Under the pieces are notes generated by a model. The model was given only the letters and a program-made list of their open reading frames with translations. It had not been told where the DNA came from and made no database searches. Below, one piece after another: positions 44,668-52,830 of a stretch of 64,000 nucleotides of DNA. The DNA is from Lewinella sp. IMCC34183 (lineage in GTDB: Bacteria > Bacteroidota > Bacteroidia > Chitinophagales > Saprospiraceae), in assembly GCF_003390915.1 (NCBI RefSeq), contig NZ_QMEM01000006.1, forward strand, positions 62,001-126,000. Reading direction: 5' to 3'. Every line of letters begins with the position of its first letter. Positions within the stretch are counted from its first letter, which is position 1. The position numbers were made by a program, and so were the translations under genes.

Positions 44668-46059
44668 TCACTCCGTCCCCCGCGGGATCAGCGTACTAGG
44701 AAATACCACCACGCTCTCATTTCCATCTTCACTGACCGAGGAGACACCAAAGAAGTAGTTGTCCACGACGATATTCTCGAGGGTATGGTCCAGCGTACCG
44801 GCGGGAACGAAAACCTTGTGTTCCCAGCGTGGGGAGGTGGTCAGGCGCCAGTGGACGTAGTAGCCGGCGACGGGCGTATTGGTTTCGGGGGCTTCCCAGC
44901 GCAGGCGGGTACTGGGCTCCACGGCTCCGCCGATCATCACCAGCGGCGGCGGGGGCGGGGCGGCGGCCAGACCGGCCAGGCTGATGGCGTTGACGCCGGT
45001 CAGCTTGGCGGCGTAGGGGAAGTTGACGTGCTCCAGCTTGTCACCGTACTCGATCCCGTTTTCGGTGCGGATATCCTGGTGCTGCTGGGTATAGTTCTCG
45101 TGGGTCTCCATGATGCGCACGCCGGGAAAGCCCGCGTCGTTGAAGGGGCGGTGGTGCCCCCCGCGGCCGAAGCGGTCCAGGCGGTAGACCATCATCGGTT
45201 CCAGGTTGGTGGTGTACTGCCGCGTCTGGGCGTCGATGTAGCGGGCCAGCTGCCGGCTGGGGCCGTCGACCTCACCGCCGAAGAAGCGACGGTAGATATT
45301 CTTGCGCTCGTCCTCCACGTCGTCGGGGTAGAACGGCTCGGAGAAGATGCGGAAGCTGGTGTTGTCGGTCACCCCGTCCACGCCGGTGATGTTGCCGATC
45401 ATGTCGTTGTTGAGGGTACCCATGAGGTTCCAGTCGCGCTCCTGCACCCACTCGGCCATTCCCTTGCCGCCGAAGAGTCCCTGCTCCTCGCCGCTTAGCC
45501 CCACGTAGAGAATGGAACCGGGAAATTCGTACTGCGTCAGTACGCGGGCGGCCTCCAGGGCACCGGCCATACCGCTGGCATTGTCGTTGGCGCCGGGACT
45601 GTCGCTGGTACCGTCGAGGGCGTCGCTTACGCGGCTGTCGATGTCGCCGCTCATCATGATGAAGCGGTTGGGGTCGGCCGTGCCGCGCTGTACCGCGATG
45701 ACGTTCACCACCCAGGTGTCTTCCTTGATCCGGCTCTCGGGGTCGCCCTCGACGAGGTTCCGCTGGTACATCACCTCGAGGCAGCCGCCGCAGGCGTCGC
45801 TGATGCGCTGAAACTCATCGTAGATCCACCGGCGGGCGGCCCCGATGCCGCGGGTATCGCTGGTAGTGTCGCTCAGGGTATGGCGGGTACCGAAGTTGAC
45901 CAGCGTGGTCACGTCGGCCTCGATGCGGTCGGGGTCCGGGGCATTGGCGATGTCGTACATCCGCGGGTCGGTGGCGGGCGGCGGCGCGACGGGTGCGGTG
46001 TCCTGGGAAATGGCGGAGCCTACAGGTAGGAGGAGAAGAAAGAACAGGTAGTGGCGCAT
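44668..46059 (-). CDS. Secreted M28-family metallopeptidase with fibronectin III domain
   Basis: 463 residues from the Met of MRHYLFFLLLLPVGSAISQ, a clear signal peptide; the frame is open to 46560 upstream but that part covers another gene and repeats. The M28 core shows PGANDNASG (bridging Asp), SGEEQGLFG (catalytic Glu and Glu ligand), LNNDMIGN (Asp) and the late His in GGHHRPFND. The first zinc ligand, usually His in GHxDS, is Asp139 here (SGDIDSR). A C-terminal fibronectin III module starts near STRLRWEAPE. Expected to be an exported aminopeptidase or carboxypeptidase. Confidence 0.87.
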   Translation of the reverse strand: MRHYLFFLLLLPVGSAISQDTAPVAPPPATDPRMYDIANAPDPDRIEADVTTLVNFGTRHTLSDTTSDTRGIGAARRWIYDEFQRISDACGGCLEVMYQRNLVEGDPESRIKEDTWVVNVIAVQRGTADPNRFIMMSGDIDSRVSDALDGTSDSPGANDNASGMAGALEAARVLTQYEFPGSILYVGLSGEEQGLFGGKGMAEWVQERDWNLMGTLNNDMIGNITGVDGVTDNTSFRIFSEPFYPDDVEDERKNIYRRFFGGEVDGPSRQLARYIDAQTRQYTTNLEPMMVYRLDRFGRGGHHRPFNDAGFPGVRIMETHENYTQQHQDIRTENGIEYGDKLEHVNFPYAAKLTGVNAISLAGLAAAPPPPPLVMIGGAVEPSTRLRWEAPETNTPVAGYYVHWRLTTSPRWEHKVFVPAGTLDHTLENIVVDNYFFGVSSVSEDGNESVVVFPSTLIPRGTE

Positions 46060-46062
46060 GGG

Positions 46063-46089
46063 GCTATCTTGAGGAAGCGTTAAGATAGC
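46063..46089. promoter_or_regulatory. Inverted repeat between divergent genes
   Basis: GCTATCTT (46063-46070) and AAGATAGC (46082-46089) form a perfect 8-base inverted repeat with an 11-base spacer, filling most of the 39-base gap between the M28 peptidase and the small membrane protein. Each arm contains TATCTT, which resembles a -7 box pointing toward one of the genes. It may be a pair of divergent promoters or an operator. Confidence 0.5.
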
Positions 46090-46098
46090 GTACCCCCG

Positions 46099-46503
46099 AT
46101 GAGATACCGCCTCGCCGCCGTCCTGCTGTTGTTGTTTGTCGCCCACGGCCTCAAGGGCGTCGCCGATACCCTGCAGTTCCACTACGATGACTCGCCCTAC
46201 GCCCGCTTCGGCGATGCTGCCTTCTGGGACCCCGACCAGTCGTGGAAAGCCAAGTACGCCCGCGACGAAAGCGGCGAACTCCTCCGGCCGTTGCGCGAGG
46301 CCTTTCCCGGCTCGAGTACGGTGTTCGTAGCGGTGACCGATGCCTGGCACCTGAGCCAGAGCCTGCAGTACGCCTGTATTCGGGCGGCGGTTTGCGTAGT
46401 GCTGGTGCCGCTGATGGGGTGGCGGGGATGGGAGGCGTACGTAGGGGTGTTTGCCGGGCTGTGGGTGGTGCAGGTGTTGGGGTTTTGGTTGTTTTATTAC
46501 TGA
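46099..46503 (+). CDS. Small membrane protein (134 aa)
   Basis: 134 residues. A hydrophobic N-terminal helix (LAAVLLLLFVAHGL) is followed by about 70 polar residues probably outside the membrane, including FWDPDQSWKAKYARDESGE, and then two C-terminal helices (ACIRAAVCVVLVPLMGW and YVGVFAGLWVVQVLGFWLFYY). It resembles uncharacterised Bacteroidota membrane proteins; no family is recognised. It is divergent from the peptidase and is followed directly by the four-copy repeat array. Confidence 0.7.
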   Translation: MRYRLAAVLLLLFVAHGLKGVADTLQFHYDDSPYARFGDAAFWDPDQSWKAKYARDESGELLRPLREAFPGSSTVFVAVTDAWHLSQSLQYACIRAAVCVVLVPLMGWRGWEAYVGVFAGLWVVQVLGFWLFYY

Positions 46504-46512
46504 GGGGATGAT

Positions 46513-46767
46513 ACCCGCGCGCTCGGAGAGCGCATCGGACTGCGCTGCCGGAGGCAGCATCGTACTTTAAGGGGACACCCGCGCGCTCGGAGAGCGCATC
46601 GGACTGCGCTGCCGGAGGCAGCATCGTACTTTAGGGGACACCCGCGCGCTCGGAGAGCGCATCGGACTGCGCTGCCGGAGGCAGCATCGTACTTTAGGGG
46701 AACACCCGCGCGCTCGGAGAGCGCACCGGACTGCGCTGCCAGAGGCAGCGTCGTACCTTGGGAGGCC
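46513..46767. repeat. Four-copy ~64-bp tandem repeat with paired hairpins
   Basis: Copies begin at 46513, 46577, 46640 and 46704 (64, 63 and 64 bp apart). The first three are nearly identical and the last is slightly diverged. Every copy has two hairpins with the same GGA loop: GCGCTC/GAGCGC and CTGCC/GGCAG, separated by ATCGGACTGCG. Each ends in CATCGTACTTTA or a variant. The last copy ends TCGTACCTTGG, close to a -7 box, 24 bases before the amidase start, so the array runs into the amidase promoter region. No spacers exist, so it is not CRISPR. Confidence 0.9.
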
Positions 46768-46782
46768 CAAAAGCCGTGACCA

Positions 46783-48432
46783 ATGAAACGTTTTCTACTC
46801 CCCCTGGCCCTGCTGTTGCTCGTGGCCGCCGCCGCCACTACCGCCGCGGACCTCACCGCCGAACAGGTGAAGGCCGCCGCTGCCGTGCTGGGGATCGACT
46901 TCCTCAACGACAAGGAAATCGAGCTGATGCTCCCCGACCTGGAGGAAAACCTGGCAACCTTCGACACCATCGGTAAGACCGACATCCCCAACGCGCTTTC
47001 GCCGGCGCTGGTCTTCAGCCCCGTGCTGCATCCCGACCAGCTTCCGGCGGATACGAGCGTCACCGCACCCGCGACCCCGCCCGAGCTGCTCAACGCCGGA
47101 GCTGCCAACCTGGAGGGGCTGGAATGGGCGACCGTGGAGCAACTCGCCTCCCTGATCTACCACCGGAAGATCACCAGCCGCGAACTGACCGAATTTTTCC
47201 TCGACCGCCTGCGGGAGTACGACCCCACCCTGCACTGCGTGATCACCCTCACCGAGGAACGCGCGCTGGCCAAGGCCGACGAAATGGACGCCGAGCTCGC
47301 CGCCGGCAACTACCGTGGCTACCTGCACGGCATCCCCTACGGTGCCAAGGACCTGCTCGCCGCCCGTGGCTACCCTACCACCTGGGGCGCCAAGCCGTAT
47401 GAAGGACAGACCATCGACCAAGACGCCGCCGTGATCGAGCAACTCGATGCCGCCGGTGCCGTGCTCTGCGCCAAGCTCAGTATGGGTGCCCTGGCCATGG
47501 GCGACGTCTGGTACGGCGAAAAGACCCGGAATCCCTGGAACGTGGAGCAGGGCAGCAGCGGCTCCTCCGCCGGCTCGGCCAGCGCGGTCGCCGCGGGGCT
47601 ACTCCCCTTCGCCATCGGTACCGAGACGCTCGGCAGCATCGTAAGTCCCAGTACGGTGTGCGGCACGACGGGGCTACGGCCCACCTTCGGGCGGGTATCG
47701 CGGTACGGGGCCATGGCCCTGAGCTGGTCGATGGACAAGATCGGCCCGATCACCCGTTCGGCCACCGATGCCGGACTGGTGCTCGCCGCCATTGCCCACT
47801 ACGATCCGCGCGATGCCCACGCCATCCGTGCCGGCTTCCAGTTTACCCTGCCGGCCAACCCGGAAACCCCCAAGCGTATTGGTTACCTGAAAGGCAGCTT
47901 TGCCAACAACTACGCGTTCGCGGAGAATGATTCGGTTGCCCTCGCGCAACTGCGGAACCTCGGATATGAACTGGTAGCGATCGAACTGCCCGACGCGCCG
48001 GATATCGGCTTCCTGCTCGGCGTCGAGGCGGCGGCGGCCTTCGAATCCCTGACCCGGAGCGGCGACGATGACTTGCTCACCCGACAGCAACGCAACGCCT
48101 GGCCGAACAGCTTCCGGACCGCCCACTTCGTACCGGCCGTGGCCTACGTACAGGCCAACCGACTACGTCGGCAACTGATGGAGGACATGGACGCGCTCTT
48201 TGCCGCCCACGACATCGATGCCTACGTGAATCCCAGCTGGAACTCGAGCAGCCTGTTCATTACCAATATGACGGGCCACCCCTCGATCACCGTACCCAAC
48301 GGAATGTACGAAGGCACGCCGACCAGTATCACCTTTACCGGACGCCTCTTTCAGGAGCAGAAGCTGGTGAATGTCGCCGCGGCCTACCAGCAAGCTACAC
48401 GGTGGGATGACCTGCATCCTGAAGCGTTCTGA
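46783..48432 (+). CDS. Secreted amidase (GatA/amidase-signature family)
   Basis: 549 residues. The N-terminus carries a signal peptide (LLPLALLLLVAAAATTA) and a DUF-like region of about 90 residues before the amidase domain. The Ser-cis-Ser-Lys triad is visible: Lys189 in YGAKDLLA, the cis-Ser in GSSGSSAGSAS (about 262) and Ser285 in LGSIVSPS. The amidase signature segment is complete. Being exported, it is not a tRNA amidotransferase subunit but an amide or peptide-amide hydrolase. The four-copy repeat array lies just upstream. The last 38 bases overlap the convergent rdgB. Confidence 0.9.
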   Translation: MKRFLLPLALLLLVAAAATTAADLTAEQVKAAAAVLGIDFLNDKEIELMLPDLEENLATFDTIGKTDIPNALSPALVFSPVLHPDQLPADTSVTAPATPPELLNAGAANLEGLEWATVEQLASLIYHRKITSRELTEFFLDRLREYDPTLHCVITLTEERALAKADEMDAELAAGNYRGYLHGIPYGAKDLLAARGYPTTWGAKPYEGQTIDQDAAVIEQLDAAGAVLCAKLSMGALAMGDVWYGEKTRNPWNVEQGSSGSSAGSASAVAAGLLPFAIGTETLGSIVSPSTVCGTTGLRPTFGRVSRYGAMALSWSMDKIGPITRSATDAGLVLAAIAHYDPRDAHAIRAGFQFTLPANPETPKRIGYLKGSFANNYAFAENDSVALAQLRNLGYELVAIELPDAPDIGFLLGVEAAAAFESLTRSGDDDLLTRQQRNAWPNSFRTAHFVPAVAYVQANRLRRQLMEDMDALFAAHDIDAYVNPSWNSSSLFITNMTGHPSITVPNGMYEGTPTSITFTGRLFQEQKLVNVAAAYQQATRWDDLHPEAF

Positions 48433-49003
48433 GGTAAGCTTCGAGCTGCGCCATCGCGCGGGCGCGGTGACTGAAGCGGATCTTCTCGTCTTGCGTCATT
48501 TGCCCGAAACTGCGCCCGTCGCCTTCGGTAGGGATAAAGATTGGGTCGTAACCGAAGCCACCCTGGCCGGTAGGGAAGGTGGCGATCCGCCCTTCGCACT
48601 TCCCCTCGAAAAAGTGTTCCTGCCCGCCCTGCAATAAACAGATAACGGTACGGAAACACGCCAGGCGATCCTTGCGGTCGCCCAGTTCGGAAAGCAGCTT
48701 CATGTTGTTGTCCTCGGCACTGCGGTGCGGTCCGGCATAGTGAGCCGTGCCGACGCCGGGCGCGTGGTTGAGTGCGTACACCTCCAGGCCGGTGTCTTCG
48801 CTGAAGCAGTCACTTTTGTAGTTGTCGAATACGTGGCGCGCCTTCAGGCGGGCATTGCCCTCCAGGGTATCGGCGGTTTCGGGGATAGCCTCTGTACAGC
48901 CGATGTCCTTCAGACTCCGAAAAGTGTAGCGCTTACCGAGCTGACGCTGGATTTCGGCAATCTTACTGGGGTTGTTGGTGGCAAAAACGAGCTGTTGCGG
49001 CAT
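48395..49003 (-). CDS. rdgB: XTP/dITP diphosphatase RdgB (HAM1 family)
   Basis: 202 residues from the Met of MPQQLVFATNNPSK; an upstream Met at 49015 adds four residues. TNNPSKIAEI is the substrate-binding start. FSEDTGLEV carries the catalytic Asp, and TFPTGQGGFGYDPIF is the conserved purine-recognition segment. The enzyme removes non-canonical purine triphosphates from the nucleotide pool. Its 3' end overlaps the end of the amidase gene by 38 bases, and the SRP RNA gene lies 75 bases upstream on the same strand. Confidence 0.96.
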   Translation of the reverse strand: MPQQLVFATNNPSKIAEIQRQLGKRYTFRSLKDIGCTEAIPETADTLEGNARLKARHVFDNYKSDCFSEDTGLEVYALNHAPGVGTAHYAGPHRSAEDNNMKLLSELGDRKDRLACFRTVICLLQGGQEHFFEGKCEGRIATFPTGQGGFGYDPIFIPTEGDGRSFGQMTQDEKIRFSHRARAMAQLEAYLRTLQDAGHPTV

Positions 49004-49077
49004 GGTATTTTTCACGTTAGACGTCTAAAAATAAGAAGACGTCAACGCGGGAGAGCAAAAAAGCTTCCCAAAAGGGC

Positions 49078-49174
49078 AAAAAAAATGGGCAAGCACACCA
49101 GTCGCTCAACCTCCTACCCTTGCTGCATTTCTGCCCTGGGGGGATTCAGAAGGAGCTGACCGTGTGCCGCCCAA
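49078..49174 (-). ncRNA. ffs: Signal recognition particle RNA (small bacterial type)
   Basis: The minus strand contains CAGGGCAGAAATGCAGCA: the conserved 5' CAGG, a GCA/TGC stem, a GAAA tetraloop and the 3' AGCA of the Ffh-binding symmetric loop. Outside it CTCC pairs with GGAG, and GCACAC with GTGTGC at the base, giving one long hairpin. The 3' arm is followed by a run of eight T (49085-49078), an intrinsic terminator. A -7 box (TACCTTTG, 49186-49179) sets the start near 49174. Ffh and this RNA target ribosomes making membrane proteins. Ends are approximate. Confidence 0.88.
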
Positions 49175-49178
49175 GCCA

Positions 49179-49186
49179 CAAAGGTA
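49179..49186 (-). promoter_or_regulatory. -7 promoter box for the SRP RNA
   Basis: TACCTTTG on the minus strand, an exact TAnnTTTG match, 5 bases before the first predicted base-paired nucleotide of the SRP RNA. A T-rich TTTTT at about 18-19 bases upstream could serve as the -33 element. It shows that the RNA has its own promoter. Confidence 0.65.
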
Positions 49187-49237
49187 GTGGCTGCTCGTGG
49201 ATTTAAAAACTTTTCGGCGATAATTCGGGAGCCGGGA

Positions 49238-49939
49238 TCAGATAATATTCCCCTGGTCGTCCCACTGGATCTGTTCGGTGCGCTTTTCCTGGTCGACGTA
49301 GAGGGGAAGCCATTTGGGATCGTAGGCCAGGCCGTGCTTGTCGAGCACCTCCTGGGGAGGGCCGTCCCATACGTTGGCCTGGTTACCGACGTAGCCAAGG
49401 TCGTCGATGCCCTGCCGGCTGGTGTAGTAGGCGGTCAGGGCCATATAGCGCGCGTGGTTGAAGAACTGTACGCCGGGCGGCTGGGTCGTTGCTTCCGGGT
49501 CGGGATAGGCGATCTCATCCACGATGGCGATCCGCTGCTCGTCGTCCAGTTCGGTAAAGGACTTGCCGTCGTAGCGGCGGCTGCTGTCGGCGTTCAGCCA
49601 GGCCAGGCCGCCGCGTAGCCGCGTGGCGTGGACGGCCGGTTGGTCCTTGGCCATGAATTCGCAGAATTCGCTGAATCCGCTTTCCTCAACGCCGGGGATG
49701 ATGATGTTGCCCAGTACGGCGAGGGTTTGCAGTTCGTCGTCGGAGAAGAAGCGCTCGCTGCGCAGGTTTTCCTCCCGCTCGGCCTCGTAAGCGGTGCGCA
49801 GTCCGTAGCCTTCCGTTTCCGCCTCCACGGCGGAGGCCGGCACCGGGTCGCCGTTGCGGTCGCAGCCGGTAGTGGTTCCGATAAAGGCCGTGCCTACGGC
49901 ACCGCCCAGGAGGGTCTTGAGTGTTTTGCGACGGTCCAT
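49238..49939 (-). CDS. Gluconate 2-dehydrogenase subunit 3-like protein
   Basis: 233 residues. The N-terminus MDRRKTLKTLLGG has a twin-arginine pair and the signal ends with a lipobox-like TTTGC, so it is probably exported by Tat and lipidated. The rest is helical, with FSDDELQTLAVLGNIIIPG and the MALTAYYTSRQGIDDLGY ending typical of the family. These small subunits escort a GMC-type large subunit through Tat. Its ATG shares one base with the stop of the GMC gene, so the two are translationally coupled. Confidence 0.9.
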   Translation of the reverse strand: MDRRKTLKTLLGGAVGTAFIGTTTGCDRNGDPVPASAVEAETEGYGLRTAYEAEREENLRSERFFSDDELQTLAVLGNIIIPGVEESGFSEFCEFMAKDQPAVHATRLRGGLAWLNADSSRRYDGKSFTELDDEQRIAIVDEIAYPDPEATTQPPGVQFFNHARYMALTAYYTSRQGIDDLGYVGNQANVWDGPPQEVLDKHGLAYDPKWLPLYVDQEKRTEQIQWDDQGNII

Positions 49940-51660
49940 CAGATATTCATTTTTTTGAGTTCCTCGACGATGTGGTCTCCCTGCCGCCAGGCGAGGGCGA
50001 GGATGGTCCAGGTGGGGTTCTTGTCGGCCTGGCTGGCAAAGGTCGCCGCGTCGGAAATGAAGACGTTGGGCGATTCGTGCAGCTTGCCCCAGCGGTCGGT
50101 GACGCTGGTCTTGGGGTCGTCACCCATACGGGCGGTGCCGACCTCGTGGATAATCTCACCGGGGGCGAGCAGGCCGTACTCGCGGTCCTTGCCGGGTTCC
50201 GCGGAAACCAGTTCCGCGCCCATATCGTCCATGATCGAGCGCAGGGTTTTCTGGGCGTGCTGGGCCTGCTTGTATTCGTAGTCGGTCCAGTTGTAATTGA
50301 AGCGAAGCGTGGGGATGCCCCATTCGTCCACCTTACCACTGGGGTCGATCTCGCAGTAGTTGTCGTACATGGCGACCGATTCGCCGCGCATGGCCATGCC
50401 GACGTAGGCGCCGTAGTAGCGGTTCATCTCGTCGAGCATCTTGCGGCCGTAGCCACCGACCCGCTCACCGACGGCGCGCTGCATCTCCAGGATACCCCCG
50501 CCGAAGCCGTAACTGGGCATGCCCATACCGCCCCACACCTCGATGTGGTAGCCGCGGGGGAAGTCAAGCTTCTTATTGTCGCCCCACCAGGGAGCGTAGA
50601 CGTGCAGTCCCCCTACCCCGTCCTCGTTATACCGCTTGCGGTCCATGAGGCTGGGCACGAAGCCGCTGACGTTGAGTCCCGTGCTGTCGTGCAGGTAGCG
50701 CCCCACCACCCCGCTGCCGTTGCCGAGGCCGTTTTCCTGTCCCGGTGCGTGGCTGTTCAGCAGGAGCCGTGCCGTTTCGCAGGAGCCGGCGGCCAGTACT
50801 ACCACTTTGCCCTTGATGGTGTATTCCCGCCGGTCTTCCTTGCTGACGTAGCTGACGCCGGTGGCGCGGCCGGTACTGTCGGTGATGACTTCCCGGGCCA
50901 TGGAGTTGGTATACAGATCGACCTGTCCCACGCTGTTCATCGCGGGGATCACCAGGGCGCTGCTGGAGCTGAAGTCGGCCTTGACCATGCAGCTGCGGCT
51001 GCACTGGGCGCAGTAGAAACAGAGGCCGCGCTCGTCGTTGACCTTCTTGGTCACGATGCTCAGGCGGCTGGGAATGAAGGGAACGCCGACGTTCTTGGCG
51101 TGCTTCGAAATCAGCATTTCGTGCAGGCGGGGCTTTGGCGGGGGCAGGAAGAAGCCGTCGGGGTCGTTGTGGAGGCCTTCGTTGGTACCGAAGACGCCAA
51201 TCAGCTTGTCTACCTTTTCGTACCAGGGCTTGATCTCGTCGTAGGTAATGGGCCAGTTGGCACCCAGTCCGTCCTTATCGTAGTGCTTGAAGTCGTCCGG
51301 ACCGAAGCGCAGGCTGATCCGGCCCCAGTGGTTGGTCCGGCCGCCGAGCATCCGGCTCCGGAACCATTCAAAGCGGGTACCCGGGGTGGTGGTGTAGGGT
51401 TCGCCGGGGATGTCCCACCCCCCGAAGGCGGCGTTAAAGTCGCCAAAGGGACGGGTGGTAGAGGCCCCCCGACGCGGGCTTTCGTACGGCCAGCGAAGCT
51501 GGGTCCGCATCTCATTGTCCTGGGGGTCGAAGTAGGGCCCCGCCTCGATAATGGCGATGTTCAATCCGTTCTCGGCCAGCCGCCGGGCGGTCATACCGCC
51601 ACCGGCACCCGAACCAACGATGATGGCGTCGTACTCCTTGTCGTTCTTCTTGATCTGCAC
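49939..51660 (-). CDS. GMC-family FAD oxidoreductase, dehydrogenase large subunit
   Basis: 573 residues from a GTG start. The FAD-binding motif is VGSGAGGGMTA near residue 17. The Cys cluster C214-x2-C217-x2-C220-x3-C224 (CFYCAQCSRSC) may hold an iron-sulfur centre, as in related three-subunit sugar dehydrogenases. The C-terminal active-site region has HEVGTARMGDDP and NPTWTILALAWRQGD. There is no signal peptide, which fits export with the Tat-bearing small subunit. The likely job is periplasmic oxidation of a sugar or sugar alcohol. It lies behind the SusC/SusD genes and is separated from them by a terminator. Confidence 0.92.
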   Translation of the reverse strand: MQIKKNDKEYDAIIVGSGAGGGMTARRLAENGLNIAIIEAGPYFDPQDNEMRTQLRWPYESPRRGASTTRPFGDFNAAFGGWDIPGEPYTTTPGTRFEWFRSRMLGGRTNHWGRISLRFGPDDFKHYDKDGLGANWPITYDEIKPWYEKVDKLIGVFGTNEGLHNDPDGFFLPPPKPRLHEMLISKHAKNVGVPFIPSRLSIVTKKVNDERGLCFYCAQCSRSCMVKADFSSSSALVIPAMNSVGQVDLYTNSMAREVITDSTGRATGVSYVSKEDRREYTIKGKVVVLAAGSCETARLLLNSHAPGQENGLGNGSGVVGRYLHDSTGLNVSGFVPSLMDRKRYNEDGVGGLHVYAPWWGDNKKLDFPRGYHIEVWGGMGMPSYGFGGGILEMQRAVGERVGGYGRKMLDEMNRYYGAYVGMAMRGESVAMYDNYCEIDPSGKVDEWGIPTLRFNYNWTDYEYKQAQHAQKTLRSIMDDMGAELVSAEPGKDREYGLLAPGEIIHEVGTARMGDDPKTSVTDRWGKLHESPNVFISDAATFASQADKNPTWTILALAWRQGDHIVEELKKMNI

Positions 51661-51765
51661 GAAACGTAGTTGTAATGAGTTAGCAAGATACTAATACGAT
51701 TTACTTCTTTGCCCAGACCGGAGCGAGATGGGGCGAATGATCTTCGGGGAAGGTTCGTAGAAGTC

Positions 51766-51803
51766 AAAAAAATGGGGGCACCTTCCTGGGAAGGTGCCCC
51801 CAT
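51766..51803 (-). terminator. Rho-independent terminator of the SusC/SusD operon
   Basis: GGGGGCACCTTCC and GGAAGGTGCCCCC form a perfect 13-bp stem with a TG loop (51774-51801). On the minus strand it is followed by seven T (51772-51766). It lies 27 bases beyond the stop of the lipoprotein gene and separates the SusC-SusD-lipoprotein transcript from the GMC gene. Confidence 0.92.
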
Positions 51804-51830
51804 ACGGACGGTCGATGATCGCCGATAGAA

Positions 51831-52817
51831 TCAGTTCTTGGTGAATACCAGGCTGAAACCAAGGGGTGCTACTTGGCATCCTCCGTCGCTCGCCCAATCG
51901 TTGTACTCGATGGTGAAGGTGCTGTCATCGGTGAGGTCAAAGCTAGCCGTACCGTTCTGTTCGGCCGCAATGGTACCGCTACCACAGCCCGCACCGGAAT
52001 CGATCGCACCGGAAGTGACCACGTCACAGGCAAACTCCAGCGTCACGTTGCCAGGATTGAAACTATAGTAGGGCTGCAGGTAGGCACCGGGGTTAAAAGT
52101 TCTGCGGGTCGTCGAGCCTTCTACCAGTCCAAGGGTGACCGTACGGCTGAACGGTGGATTGCCGAGGGCCTGGATCGGGGTATTGCCAAAGGGGTCGATC
52201 TCGTCGTAAACGTATCCGTAGGTGATAGTGTACTCTCCCGTAAACATATCGTCCGGTAGCGGGCAGGTGGCTACGATATTAAAATCGAAGATACCGTTGA
52301 AGGCGCTGGTGATGGCGGGGGTGGAGTTTCCGGATCCGAAAACGCGTCCGTCGGTCTTGACTACTTCGGTGGTCACCTGAAAGCGGTCACCGGAGAAGAT
52401 CGAGTCGAGGGGTACGCCCGCGAAATTAGCCGCTTCGGTGAAGGGGATCACCACGTCGATGCCGAGGTTGCCGTTGGGTCCGGCCCGGAAGTCGGAGGGC
52501 TCGTAACTGCGAAAAAGGGTGGATTCGGTGGAGTAATCTTGCCGACCGCCGGAGGTGCTGTTGTCGTCAAAGGCGATGTATACGTTGTACTGGGCCACAT
52601 CGGCGCCCTCGGCGTTGTCGACGAAGTCCACTTCCATTTCGTAGCTAGACCCCTGCAGATCGTCCAGGTCAAACTCCCCGGTGCGCAGCTCGATGAGCCG
52701 GGGAAAAGCACCGAAGAGCAGGTTGTCCTGCGTCACGATCGGCGCCAGGTCCTCGTCTTTGCATCCGGTAACGGCCAGCGCAACCATCGCAAAGAAGAAT
52801 AGTGATTTGTTGAACAT
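51831..52817 (-). CDS. SusCD-associated lipoprotein
   Basis: 328 residues with a lipoprotein signal (VALAVTGC). The mature protein is beta-rich, with an N-terminal SusE-like or Ig-like module (LLFGAFPRLIELRTGEFDL) and a C-terminal module from about FTGEYTITYGYVYDE that occurs in many SusCD-linked lipoproteins. It contains several paired cysteines. It is probably a surface-exposed accessory protein that works with SusC/SusD. It is the last gene before the terminator, 68 bases after SusD. A strong hairpin lies in that gap. Confidence 0.8.
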   Translation of the reverse strand: MFNKSLFFFAMVALAVTGCKDEDLAPIVTQDNLLFGAFPRLIELRTGEFDLDDLQGSSYEMEVDFVDNAEGADVAQYNVYIAFDDNSTSGGRQDYSTESTLFRSYEPSDFRAGPNGNLGIDVVIPFTEAANFAGVPLDSIFSGDRFQVTTEVVKTDGRVFGSGNSTPAITSAFNGIFDFNIVATCPLPDDMFTGEYTITYGYVYDEIDPFGNTPIQALGNPPFSRTVTLGLVEGSTTRRTFNPGAYLQPYYSFNPGNVTLEFACDVVTSGAIDSGAGCGSGTIAAEQNGTASFDLTDDSTFTIEYNDWASDGGCQVAPLGFSLVFTKN

Positions 52818-52830
52818 ATTTTATGATTTG

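Noticed and set aside
46060-46560. N-terminal extension of the M28 peptidase
   Set aside because: It runs over the divergent small membrane protein and into the repeat array. A perfect signal peptide starts at 46059.
46513-46767. CRISPR array
   Set aside because: The units are directly adjacent without variable spacers and no cas genes are present.
49114-49398. 94-codon minus-strand ORF across the SRP RNA
   Set aside because: It is out of frame with the subunit-3 gene it overlaps, and its upstream end covers the SRP RNA, which explains the sequence better.
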